Positions 1 to 8,452 of a DNA stretch of 8,994 nucleotides are shown in pieces. Origin of the DNA: VGEM01 sp033764265 (lineage in GTDB: Bacteria; Pseudomonadota; Alphaproteobacteria; Rhodospirillales; Rhodospirillaceae); the NCBI GenBank assembly GCA_033764265.1, contig JANRJB010000394.1:1-8994 (forward strand). Reading direction: 5' to 3'. The position numbers and the translations under genes were made by a program. Numbering within the stretch: the first letter of the stretch is position 1; each line of letters starts with the position of its first letter. The notes below the pieces were generated by a model. It had not been told where the DNA came from. It was given only the letters and a program-made list of their open reading frames with translations, and did not search any database.

Positions 1-1065
<1,065 letters not shown>

Positions 1066-1083
1066 GATCGTATCCTCGTTCGC

Positions 1084-1623
1084 TCACATCGCCTGCGGCG
1101 CGCCGCTTGCGGTCGCCGCGATCAGTTTGTCCGTCAGCACCAGCTTGGCCTGGGCCAGGCCGGCCAACGGCAGAGTGACTTCCGTTCCGTCGACGTCGAT
1201 CGCCACCGCCGCGCCGCCGTCGCTCAAACCCTTCAGCACGCCGCGGAACCGCCGCCGGCCGTTGACCGGCGCCGCCGTTTCCAGCTTGGCCTCGAAGCCG
1301 GCGAAGGCCGCGAAGTCCTTGGGCCGTGTCAGCGGCCGGTCGATGCCGGGGGAACTGACCTCGAGGTCGTAGGCCCCCGCGATCGGTTCCTCAACGTCGA
1401 AGATCGCCGACAGCGTCTCGCTGATCGCCGCGCAGTCGTCCACGCTGATCGGCGCGCCGTCGGCCCGGTCGGCCATCACCTGCAAGGTGCGCCGGCTGCC
1501 GCCGGTCAGCGCCACGCGAACGACCTCGAAGCCCATGCCGTCCAAGGTCGGCGCGATCCGTTCTTCAAGCGCTTTCAACCGTTCCACCGTGGTCCGACCT
1601 TGTCCGCCGCAGCACTTCGCCAC
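1084..1623 (-). CDS. rimP: Ribosome maturation factor RimP
   Basis: RimP assists maturation of the 30S ribosomal subunit. The 179-residue product has the two-domain layout of the family. The N-terminal alpha/beta domain (about 13-95) contains GFEVVRV, VDDCAAIS and YDLEVSSPGIDRPLTRPKDF (85-104, the family signature). A C-terminal SH3-like domain follows, with RRRFRGVLKG and AQAKLVLTDKLI. The start is uncertain. The longest frame begins with GTG at 1623 but has no convincing ribosome binding site. A second GTG at 1587 (residue 13, VERLKALEERIAP) lies 10 bases after AAGG and fits the usual RimP N-terminus as well or better. An intrinsic terminator (1648-1676) stands just upstream, which makes attenuation plausible. 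Only 18 bases separate the gene from nusA downstream. Its normal neighbour trmB is displaced by the Fic gene. Confidence 0.95.
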   Translation of the reverse strand: MAKCCGGQGRTTVERLKALEERIAPTLDGMGFEVVRVALTGGSRRTLQVMADRADGAPISVDDCAAISETLSAIFDVEEPIAGAYDLEVSSPGIDRPLTRPKDFAAFAGFEAKLETAAPVNGRRRFRGVLKGLSDGGAAVAIDVDGTEVTLPLAGLAQAKLVLTDKLIAATASGAPQAM

Positions 1624-1647
1624 GGCCGAATCGCCCGGTCTTCAGGC

Positions 1648-1676
1648 AATAAAAAAAGTGGCCGGTTTGGCCACTT
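1648..1676 (-). terminator. Intrinsic terminator in the rimP-nusA leader
   Basis: Read on the minus strand, AAGTGGCC and GGCCACTT form a perfect 8-bp stem around the loop AAACC, followed by a run TTTTTATT. The two last bases of the stem also belong to the T run. This is a textbook rho-independent terminator. It ends only about 25 bases before the rimP GTG at 1623 and lies downstream of a candidate promoter. It can therefore either end transcripts coming from fic or act as an attenuator for rimP-nusA. Confidence 0.85.
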
Positions 1677-1711
1677 CCACAGTCGATCGGACATGGTGAA
1701 GCTCGGCCGCC

Positions 1712-1740
1712 GATATAGGGCGAAAAGGCCCGGAATGCAA
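1712..1740 (-). promoter_or_regulatory. Candidate sigma70 promoter for rimP-nusA
   Basis: On the minus strand TTGCAT (1740-1735) and TATATC (1717-1712) are separated by 17 bases. The fit is moderate: the -35 keeps the TTG core (or CTTG in the alphaproteobacterial form) and the -10 keeps TATA. The expected start near 1705 would put about 30 leader bases before the terminator stem at 1676. No mapped start supports this; it rests on consensus and position alone. Confidence 0.42.
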
Positions 1741-1782
1741 GGATATTTGCCCGGTCTCGACCCGGGTCCCGAGCCCGGGCCC

Positions 1783-3006
1783 CTAGCGGATACGCAACGA
1801 CAGAAACCGGCTTTTCGCCTCGGGCAACCGGCTGATTTCGCGGAAAAAGGCGGTCTCCGTGATCTCGGTGGCCCATTCGAGCCGGATCGAGAACCAGGCC
1901 GTCGGACGCACGCCAGCGTCAGTCCGAATGTAGATAGCTTTAAGACCCTCAAGATAATCCAGATCGCGATAGAACGCCCGTTCGGGAGCCTTCAGATCAT
2001 CGTAAAGGTCGGCCATTTCGTCCCAAAGCTTCATGAACTCGATCTCATCATCTAATTGAAGCAGCTTTTCCAATATCGCCACCTGCCTCACCGCCAGCGC
2101 GCGCTTTCGTGTGGACTCGAGCCGGCTGTACATCTGGCGCATGACGTCGCGGAACAGGCTTTTTGAAACCTGCGTGCGAATTTCGCGCATCAGTCGGCCG
2201 CACTGTTGGGCGATGCCGCGCAGGCCGAACTTCAGGAACGGCGTCAGGTCGTAGTTATTCGCGCGGACCGCGCTCAACGTGTCGAGATAGCGCTCTTTCT
2301 CATCGTAGTAGTAGTTCGACATGGCGATGAACAGCGTGTCCTTGAGCTGCACGCGGCGCAGCATCAGCGCTTCCAGGGCGCGCGCGGTGCGTCCGTTACC
2401 GTCCATGAACGGGTGCATGGCGCCCAGGTGGTAATGCAGCGCGAGCGCCTGGATCAGCGGATCGTGCGCTCGAAACTCGTTGCCCAGCGCGATCATCAGC
2501 CCCTTGAACAGCGTTGCGCACTCGCCGCCGCCCTCGACGCCGCGATGCCGGGGCCGGCCGTAGATCACGTTCTGGCCGCTGCCGCGCAAGATGCCGGGTG
2601 CGCAGTGGTCGTCATCGCACCCCGTCACGATCAGACGATGAACCTGCCTGACGATGTCGTCGTCGATGGGTCGGTCGGCCGGCACCGTCGCGATCCACTC
2701 GTAAGCACGTTTCGCCGCCCGCGCCTGGCGCTGGGAGCGCGTCAACCGGTCGTCTGGCGTCCCGGTCCGCAGCGCCTCGTCGAGTTCGCGCTCGGTGAAA
2801 TCCGCGCCTTCAATCCGCGACGTTCCGGCGACTTCGCGCTTAAGCTCGATGGCCTGAAGCCGGTCAGCCCAGGCCCGCTGATACGGCATTGCCGCCAGCG
2901 ACATCACGGCCGCCTTGGCCTCGGTCAATTCCTGAATGACGGCGAGGGGGTCGTAACGCAGCCAGCTTTCGGGGGCAGAATAGGGGACGACCATGGCGTT
3001 ACCCAT
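1783..3006 (-). CDS. Fic family protein, probable class II AMPylase/adenylyltransferase
   Basis: Fic proteins transfer AMP or another nucleotide-derived group to a target hydroxyl. The catalytic loop HPFMDGNGRTAR is intact: His, Phe, Asp/Asn-Gly-Asn-Gly-Arg and the second Arg are all present. It lies about 200 residues from the start. Upstream, TSRIEG matches the class II inhibitory motif (S/T)xxxE(G/N), so the protein should be held inactive by an N-terminal helix. IYGRPRHRGVEGG resembles the flap region. The C-terminal third (AILEKLL through RDLDYLEGLKAIYI) looks like a winged helix, common in this subfamily and suggestive of DNA binding. I chose ATG 3006 (407 residues). ATG 2994 is also possible with GGG 7 bases ahead, and a TTG at 3030 opens the frame further. 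The gene splits the usual trmB-rimP pair and has no evident antitoxin-like partner. Target and biological role are unknown. Confidence 0.9.
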   Translation of the reverse strand: MGNAMVVPYSAPESWLRYDPLAVIQELTEAKAAVMSLAAMPYQRAWADRLQAIELKREVAGTSRIEGADFTERELDEALRTGTPDDRLTRSQRQARAAKRAYEWIATVPADRPIDDDIVRQVHRLIVTGCDDDHCAPGILRGSGQNVIYGRPRHRGVEGGGECATLFKGLMIALGNEFRAHDPLIQALALHYHLGAMHPFMDGNGRTARALEALMLRRVQLKDTLFIAMSNYYYDEKERYLDTLSAVRANNYDLTPFLKFGLRGIAQQCGRLMREIRTQVSKSLFRDVMRQMYSRLESTRKRALAVRQVAILEKLLQLDDEIEFMKLWDEMADLYDDLKAPERAFYRDLDYLEGLKAIYIRTDAGVRPTAWFSIRLEWATEITETAFFREISRLPEAKSRFLSLRIR

Positions 3007-3107
3007 ATTCCGATCTTGTTTCCGGATCAATGATATATAATAAATTGATTCATAATAATATATTCTATCGACTCGAGGTCTTGTATCTGGTTCATTTCCT
3101 CTTCATG
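3007..3107 (-). promoter_or_regulatory. AT-rich intergenic promoter region of the fic gene
   Basis: The roughly 100 bases between trmB and fic are markedly AT-rich (runs such as TATATAATAA and AATAATATATT) compared with the GC-rich genes on either side. Several -10-like hexamers (TATTAT, TATATC, TATATT) can be read on the minus strand, but none has a good -35 at the proper distance. I infer that fic is transcribed from here and not only by read-through from trmB. No terminator for trmB is visible. Confidence 0.45.
3024..3051. promoter_or_regulatory. Inverted repeat, candidate operator of fic
   Basis: GGATCAAT (3024-3031) and ATTGATTC (3044-3051) are inverted copies with one mismatch across 8 bases, separated by 12 AT-only or nearly AT-only bases. 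The spacer holds -10-like hexamers on the minus strand, and the repeat ends 18 bases before the chosen fic ATG. A protein bound here would block the promoter. The winged helix suspected at the Fic C-terminus makes autoregulation possible, but that is inference. Confidence 0.35.
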
Positions 3108-3813
3108 TCATGGATGAGTCGACGTCGGGGTGCGCGGCCGGCGCAAGAACGTCATGAAAACCGGCGTGCGGCCCTGGGCCCGGGCCTTGGCTTCATAGCG
3201 GGTTTCGACCTGATCGGCCGGCCGCGCCCGCCAGCTGTCGGGGCCGCTGACCTGCCAGGCGAAAGCCGGATGGGCGGTCAAATGGGCCAGCGCCCAGGCC
3301 ACGTAGATGGGATGGTCGCTCGCCACCCGCAGCTGGCTGCCGTCGGCCAGAACGCGGGCCAGGCCGTCGACGGTGTCCGGGCCGATCACGCGGCGCTTGG
3401 CATGCCGGGCCTTGGGCCAAGGGTCGGGAAACAACACGAACAGGCGTGCCAGCGATGCCTCGGGCAGGTGCGGCAACAGCGCCCGGGCGTCGTCGGGCCA
3501 GATACGCACATTGGCCAGTTGCCGGGCGGCGACGTGGCGCACCAACGAGGCGACGCCATTCAGGAACACGTCGCAGCCGATCAGGCCGATGTCCGGGTTC
3601 GCCGCCGCCTGGGCGGCCAGATGCTCGCCGCCGCCGAAGCCGACCTCGAGCCAGACCTGCCGCGGGCGCGGCTCGAACTGCGCGAACGGGTCGAGCGGCG
3701 CGCCCGTGCGCGGCGGCGGGAGGGTCAGCGTCGGCAGCAGGGCGTCGAGCAGGCCCTGCCGCTGCGGCTTGAGCGGCTTGCCCTTGCGCCGGCCGTAGAC
3801 GCGAAGAACGGGG

Positions 3814-3836
<23 letters not shown>
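3108..3836 (-). CDS. trmB: tRNA (guanine-N7-)-methyltransferase TrmB
   Basis: TrmB methylates N7 of G46 in the variable loop of tRNA using SAM. The product has 242 residues. It shows the Rossmann-fold SAM motif LEVGFGGGEHL (63-73), IGCDVFLNGV (86-95), the family signature LFPDPWPKARHAKRR (135-149) and the C-terminal substrate-recognition stretch ETRYEAKARAQG (211-222). The basic segment YGRRKGKPLKP near residue 14 is usual for alphaproteobacterial members. The only plausible start upstream of this segment is TTG at 3836, which lies inside the end of metK and gives a 23-base overlap. Translation is therefore probably coupled to metK, whose product makes the methyl donor used here. In related genomes rimP normally follows directly; here the Fic gene intervenes. 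Confidence 0.94.
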
Positions 3837-4986
<1,150 letters not shown>

Positions 4987-4992
4987 GCGGGA

Positions 4993-4998
4993 CCTCCT
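4993..4998 (-). promoter_or_regulatory. Ribosome binding site of metK
   Basis: AGGAGG on the minus strand, six bases before GTG 4986. It is the strongest Shine-Dalgarno sequence in the window and decides for the GTG start over the longer open frame. Confidence 0.85.
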
Positions 4999-5012
4999 GT
5001 GTGTGGGGGAAA

Positions 5013-5043
5013 ACGGCAACGCGCCGCTGTGGGGCGCTGCCGT
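5013..5043 (-). promoter_or_regulatory. Stem-loop in the metK leader
   Basis: On the minus strand ACGGCA pairs with TGCCGT and, inside it, GCGCC pairs with GGCGC. That gives an 11-bp stem with a 2-base bulge (GT) and the loop CCACAGC. The hairpin is followed by TTT and a run of C, then by the metK ribosome binding site 14 bases further on. It could be a weak terminator or attenuator, an mRNA stabiliser, or a regulator of translation. I could not match it to a known SAM-sensing riboswitch class. Confidence 0.45.
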
Positions 5044-5060
5044 CCGGCGCGGGCGAAGGG

Positions 5061-5089
5061 GGTAGCCAATTATGCCCGCCTTGGCAAGG
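5061..5089 (-). promoter_or_regulatory. Weak candidate metK promoter with a small palindrome
   Basis: CTTGCC (5088-5083) and GCTACC (5066-5061) are 16 bases apart on the minus strand. CATAAT (5074-5069) is a better -10 but has no -35 partner at normal spacing. The -35 candidate lies in a palindrome, CCTTG-C-CAAGG (5079-5089), that could be an operator. Some promoter here is expected because the upstream receptor gene is probably not part of the metK operon. Confidence 0.27.
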
Positions 5090-5164
5090 TCGCGGGCGGG
5101 CGCTCCCGGGCGCGCCGAGGCCGCGCCGGCCGCCGGCGTCAAATCCCGGACCGTGGTTACTGGC

Positions 5165-7447
5165 CTAGAACTTGTAGCTGGCCGTCACGCCGAACTTGCG
5201 CTTGCTGGCCAGGGGATACTGGAAGCCGCGCTCGGTGGTCGTCGTGCCCGGTACGTTCACCTGGGCGGGGCTGGCCTGCGGCGCGCCGGCCACGTTCAGG
5301 TTCAACTGGTCGACGAAGCGGATCACCGTCGATGGCGTGCGGTCATCGGTGACGTTATCGACGAACAGCGTCAGGTTCCACGCCTCGGTCTCCATGCCCA
5401 CCTTCAGGTTCAGGAGGTACTGATCGCCGGTGTGCGCCAGGTTATAGATTTGGTCGAACTTGCGCTCGGTGTAGGCGAAGTCGGCGCGAGCGAAGCCCTC
5501 GATTTCGTCGGTGAAGGCCGTATTCAGCCGTCCGTACACCGTGAACTGCTGCTTGGGCGTGTTCGGCAACTGCTTGCCGCGCGCCGATGGCGTGCCGAAC
5601 AGTTCGTTGTGCTCGGGGTCGTCGAAGCGCTTGAACTTGGCATCGTTGAACGAATAGGTGAAGCCGCCCGAGGCGTACTCGTTGAACACGCCGCTGATCT
5701 CGGCTTCCAGGCCCTTCACTTCGGTTTCGCCGGCATTGACGATGTAGGACTGCGTGCCGCCGGTCGGGAAGAAGAACGTGGTGGTCAGCTGCTGGTTGGT
5801 CCAGTCGATGTAGTAGGCCGCCAGATTCAGCACCATCTTGCCATCGAGCAGCGTGTTCTTGGTGCCGATTTCGTAGTTCCAGCTTTTCTCTTCCTCGGCG
5901 AACTGAATCTCGGGCGGAAACCGCGGGTCGGTGTTGATGACGCCGGGTTTGTTGCCCTTGGCGGCGACCGCGTAGATCAGCGTCTCGTCGTCCAGCTTGT
6001 AGTCGAGGGTGAAGCGCGGCGACCAGCTCTTGAACGAGCGCTGAATCAGCGTTCGCACCGTCGGCCGCGCGATCGGGTTGTTATTGCCGATGCGGTCGCG
6101 GGCGTAGCGCAGTTCCACCGTGCCGGTCAGGTCTTCGGTGAAATCCTGCGCCAGTGAGCCGAACACCGCCCAGTTGCGCACGCGGTCGGTACCGAAGAAC
6201 AGGGTCGGCACACCGGGCAGGGTGCGGCGTTCCTCGAACTCGCGCGTGCGCTTGTAGTAGAAGCCGCCGAACAGATAGCGGAAGCTCTCGTCCTGGGGCG
6301 AGGACACGCGCAGTTCCTGCGACCATTCGTCGCGTTCTGTGACTTCGTTGCGCAGGCTGGTGCCCACGCGCACCGGATCGGTGGCGGCGCGCGCCACAGT
6401 GGTGCCGGGAATGGTCAGCCGGGCGATCGCGGTGGCGCCCTGCGCGGTCGAGTCCGTACCGTTGCTGGTGTCGGTGAAGAACACGCCGGTGTTCGACGTC
6501 AGCTGGAAGCCGCCGACCGACCACTCCAGCGTGCCGAACAGGCGCAGGGATTCGCGGTCGACGCCTTCGGTGCCGGCCAGTCCGGCGCGGTCAAGGGTCA
6601 CGGTGTCGAAGCGTTTGACCTTGCCGCAGTAGTACTGCCGCGGCGCGTTCAGGAAGCAATTGTTGGAAAAGCGGTCCTGCAGCACGGTGACCGCCAAGCC
6701 GTCGTGGTCTTCGTTGTAGCCGGCGCTCAGGCGGATGTTGAACGTGTCCGAGGCGCGGAACTCGAGCGCGGCGTTGACGCCGTACGATTCCTCCTGGCCG
6801 ACCTTGCCGCCGTCCAGCGTGTTCCGGTACATGCCACCGAAGTCGTAGTAGCGGCCGTGCACCATGTAGAACGCCTTGTCCTCTACCAGCGGGCCGCTCG
6901 ACAGCAGGTTGATCTCGTAGTCGTCATGCTCGGCGGCGCGGGCGCTCACCTTGTGCTCGAACTCGTTGCCGCCCTTCTTGGTGATCAGGTTGATGGCGCC
7001 TGAAAATGTGGCGCGGCCGAACAGCGCGGCCTGCGGGCCCTTGATGACCTCGATGCGCTCGACGATGTCGAACGGGAACGACAAGACGCTGTCGGTGAAC
7101 AAGACACCGTCGACGAACACGGCGGCATTGCCCTCGCCCAGGATGTTCGACATGCCGCGGATCACCGGCCGGCTGGTGCCGCCTTGGGCACCGTAGCGGT
7201 TGATCTTCTCGAAGGTGAAGCCGGGCGTGAACTGGCTCATCTTGAAGATGTCGGTCAGGCCGCGCTCGGCCAGTTCACGCTCGGTGAAGGCGCTGACCGA
7301 GATCGGCACGTCCTGCAGGCGTTCGCTGGTCTTGCGCGCCGTCACCACGATTTCTTCAAGTTGGGCTTGGGCTTGGGCATGGACGGATTGCGTCGCGGCC
7401 GACAGGGCGCACAGCGACGCCGCGGCCAGCAGGGTCGAACGAATCAT
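5165..7447 (-). CDS. TonB-dependent outer-membrane receptor, substrate unknown
   Basis: The product is a TonB-dependent receptor that imports a scarce substrate across the outer membrane using energy from TonB-ExbBD. The 760-residue product starts at ATG 7447, fixed by GGAGG (7454-7458) six bases upstream. Residues 1-24 form a Sec signal peptide, with probable cleavage after SVHA. EEIVVTA (31-37) is the TonB box. The plug domain (about 45-160) has PVIRGMS, VFVDGV and RIEVIKGPQAALFGR followed by SGAINLITK. The rest is a beta-barrel rich in alternating aromatic strands and ending in VTASYKF with the terminal Phe typical of outer-membrane proteins. Two cysteines about 14 residues apart (NNCFLNAPRQYYC) may close an external loop by a disulfide. 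The plug resembles the large family common in sphingomonads and Caulobacter. Substrate cannot be read from the sequence. It interrupts the conserved regulator-metK neighbourhood. Confidence 0.95.
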   Translation of the reverse strand: MIRSTLLAAASLCALSAATQSVHAQAQAQLEEIVVTARKTSERLQDVPISVSAFTERELAERGLTDIFKMSQFTPGFTFEKINRYGAQGGTSRPVIRGMSNILGEGNAAVFVDGVLFTDSVLSFPFDIVERIEVIKGPQAALFGRATFSGAINLITKKGGNEFEHKVSARAAEHDDYEINLLSSGPLVEDKAFYMVHGRYYDFGGMYRNTLDGGKVGQEESYGVNAALEFRASDTFNIRLSAGYNEDHDGLAVTVLQDRFSNNCFLNAPRQYYCGKVKRFDTVTLDRAGLAGTEGVDRESLRLFGTLEWSVGGFQLTSNTGVFFTDTSNGTDSTAQGATAIARLTIPGTTVARAATDPVRVGTSLRNEVTERDEWSQELRVSSPQDESFRYLFGGFYYKRTREFEERRTLPGVPTLFFGTDRVRNWAVFGSLAQDFTEDLTGTVELRYARDRIGNNNPIARPTVRTLIQRSFKSWSPRFTLDYKLDDETLIYAVAAKGNKPGVINTDPRFPPEIQFAEEEKSWNYEIGTKNTLLDGKMVLNLAAYYIDWTNQQLTTTFFFPTGGTQSYIVNAGETEVKGLEAEISGVFNEYASGGFTYSFNDAKFKRFDDPEHNELFGTPSARGKQLPNTPKQQFTVYGRLNTAFTDEIEGFARADFAYTERKFDQIYNLAHTGDQYLLNLKVGMETEAWNLTLFVDNVTDDRTPSTVIRFVDQLNLNVAGAPQASPAQVNVPGTTTTERGFQYPLASKRKFGVTASYKF

Positions 7448-7453
7448 CGGCGG

Positions 7454-7458
7454 CCTCC
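7454..7458 (-). promoter_or_regulatory. Ribosome binding site of the TonB-dependent receptor
   Basis: GGAGG on the minus strand, six bases before ATG 7447. It favours this start over an in-frame upstream start at 7480, which would place 11 extra polar residues ahead of the signal peptide. Confidence 0.75.
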
Positions 7459-7624
7459 GGTACGGTTGGGGACAGTCCAAGACTGACGTCCGACCATAAT
7501 CCCTTCATCCGCCCCGGGCTTTAAAAACCGGCGAGATTCAAGGTTGATTCGCGGGCGCTGTTGCGTAAACGGCACGCCTTTTGCAGCCTTTTGGCGAATC
7601 CGCGCGGCTGATCGCCGCTGCGAA
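7459..7624 (-). promoter_or_regulatory. Leader and presumed promoter region of the TonB-dependent receptor
   Basis: This stretch follows the terminator of the XRE regulator gene and must carry the receptor's promoter if the terminator is efficient. I found no convincing -35/-10 pair. It contains a tandem GCCTTTTG repeat (7576-7583 and 7586-7593, a 10-base period) and a small inverted repeat CAGTC-CAA-GACTG (7473-7485) about 26 bases before the start codon. Either could be a regulator site or a leader hairpin. Confidence 0.3.
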
Positions 7625-7656
7625 ATGCAAACCGCCGCACCCAAGGGGTGCGGCGG
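7625..7656 (-). terminator. Intrinsic terminator after the XRE regulator gene
   Basis: On the minus strand CCGCCGCACCC and GGGTGCGGCGG form a perfect 11-bp stem with the 3-base loop CTT, followed by TTTGCATT. It begins 25 bases after the TAG of the regulator gene (7682). The stem is very strong although the T run is short. It should separate the regulator transcript from the receptor gene. Confidence 0.8.
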
Positions 7657-7681
7657 CGGATCGGCGCGACGGGCGGTCGAT

Positions 7682-8191
7682 CTACTCGGCGTCTTCGCCG
7701 GCGTCGGTGTCGGTGGTGGCGAGCGACTTGGCCAATTCGTAGATGCGGCGGCGGACGTGATAGTCCTTGATCTTGTAGTAGGCGCGCACCAGTTCCAGCG
7801 TCTCGCGCTTGGTCATCGGATCGTTTTCCGGCATCTCGATGTCGCGCGAGGTTTCCGACAGATGGCGCGGGCTGGCCCCCGCGGTCTGGTCATTCATCTC
7901 GTCGAAGAAGAACTGCACCGGGCAGTCGAGCACGCGGCTCAAATCCCACAAGCGGCTGGCGCCGATGCGATTGGCGCCACGCTCGTACTTCTGCACCTGC
8001 TGGAAGGTCAGGCCCAAGGCCTCGCCCAGCTTTTCCTGGCTCATGCCCAACAGGGTTCGGCGCAGACGCACGCGCGAGCCGACGTGGACGTCGACGGGAT
8101 TGGGTTTGCCTGAGGGCATCCGGCCGCGCGTCGAGCGCGATTGGCCGAGGTCGTCGTCGTCCAGAATGTCTTGCTCTTGCGGCAGAGCCAT
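7682..8191 (-). CDS. XRE-family helix-turn-helix regulator, PraR-like
   Basis: A cytoplasmic DNA-binding regulator of 169 residues. The XRE helix-turn-helix domain covers about 37-96, beginning NPVDVHVGSRVRLRRTLLGM, with the recognition segment LGLTFQQVQKYERGANRIG (59-77). A helical C-terminal part (about 127-158, TKRETLELVRAYYKIKDYHVRRRI) probably serves dimerisation. The ends are acidic. This family is a regular neighbour of lnt and metK in alphaproteobacteria, and PraR of rhizobia, which acts in biofilm and quorum-sensing control, belongs to it. I infer kinship, not the same targets. The ATG at 8191 has GGAG ten bases upstream. An ATG at residue 25, just before the conserved region, is the alternative. 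A terminator follows the gene. Small palindromes about 100 bases upstream may be operators, possibly for autoregulation. Confidence 0.93.
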   Translation of the reverse strand: MALPQEQDILDDDDLGQSRSTRGRMPSGKPNPVDVHVGSRVRLRRTLLGMSQEKLGEALGLTFQQVQKYERGANRIGASRLWDLSRVLDCPVQFFFDEMNDQTAGASPRHLSETSRDIEMPENDPMTKRETLELVRAYYKIKDYHVRRRIYELAKSLATTDTDAGEDAE

Positions 8192-8284
8192 TGCGATCTC
8201 ACTCCGGTGCTTCGGTCCGGCGGATCAACGGGTGCGAATCCGCCGCGAGTCGTTAATTTTTGAGCCGTCCGTAGCGCGAGCGGA

Positions 8285-8306
8285 AACAGCTACTGTTCGT
8301 TGCAAC
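8285..8306. promoter_or_regulatory. Adjacent palindromes upstream of the XRE regulator
   Basis: AACAG-CTA-CTGTT (8285-8297) and the perfect 8-base palindrome GTTGCAAC (8299-8306) lie side by side in the 261-base gap between lnt and the regulator gene. A third short inverted repeat, AATCC-AC-GGATT, is at 8339-8350. XRE proteins bind such short palindromes as dimers, so these are candidate operators. No good promoter hexamer pair was found in the gap to anchor them. Confidence 0.3.
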
Positions 8307-8452
8307 ACCACTGTCCCACCACTACTTTTTTGACACAGAATCCACGGATTTTCAATGAATTTGCGCGGAATAGACGCACTTTTTCTGTCGTCTTGTACGA
8401 TCAGGGGCCGCGCGGATCGAGAACCTTATGGAAAGACAGGCTTTTTCCGCGG

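Noticed and set aside
1753..1782. GC-rich hairpin (CCCGGG arms) just after the fic stop codon
   Set aside because: The arms are self-complementary and no T run follows, so it does not qualify as an intrinsic terminator. It may still protect the mRNA end.
3007..3030. TTG at 3030 as the start of the Fic protein
   Set aside because: It lies in the candidate operator and AT-rich promoter region and has no ribosome binding site. The ATG at 3006 or 2994 is more credible.
5101..5150. CGCCGG-CGG-CCGGCG hairpin after the receptor stop as a terminator
   Set aside because: The stem is only 6 bp in very GC-rich sequence with many alternative pairings, and no T run follows.
4987..5164. Known SAM or SAH riboswitch upstream of metK
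   Set aside because: I could find only the simple bulged hairpin. The conserved cores of the classes I know were not recognisable, and the leader is short.
8330..8358. A perfect TTGACA on the plus strand suggesting a divergent promoter
   Set aside because: No acceptable -10 hexamer is found 16-18 bases downstream, and there is no plus-strand gene for it to serve.
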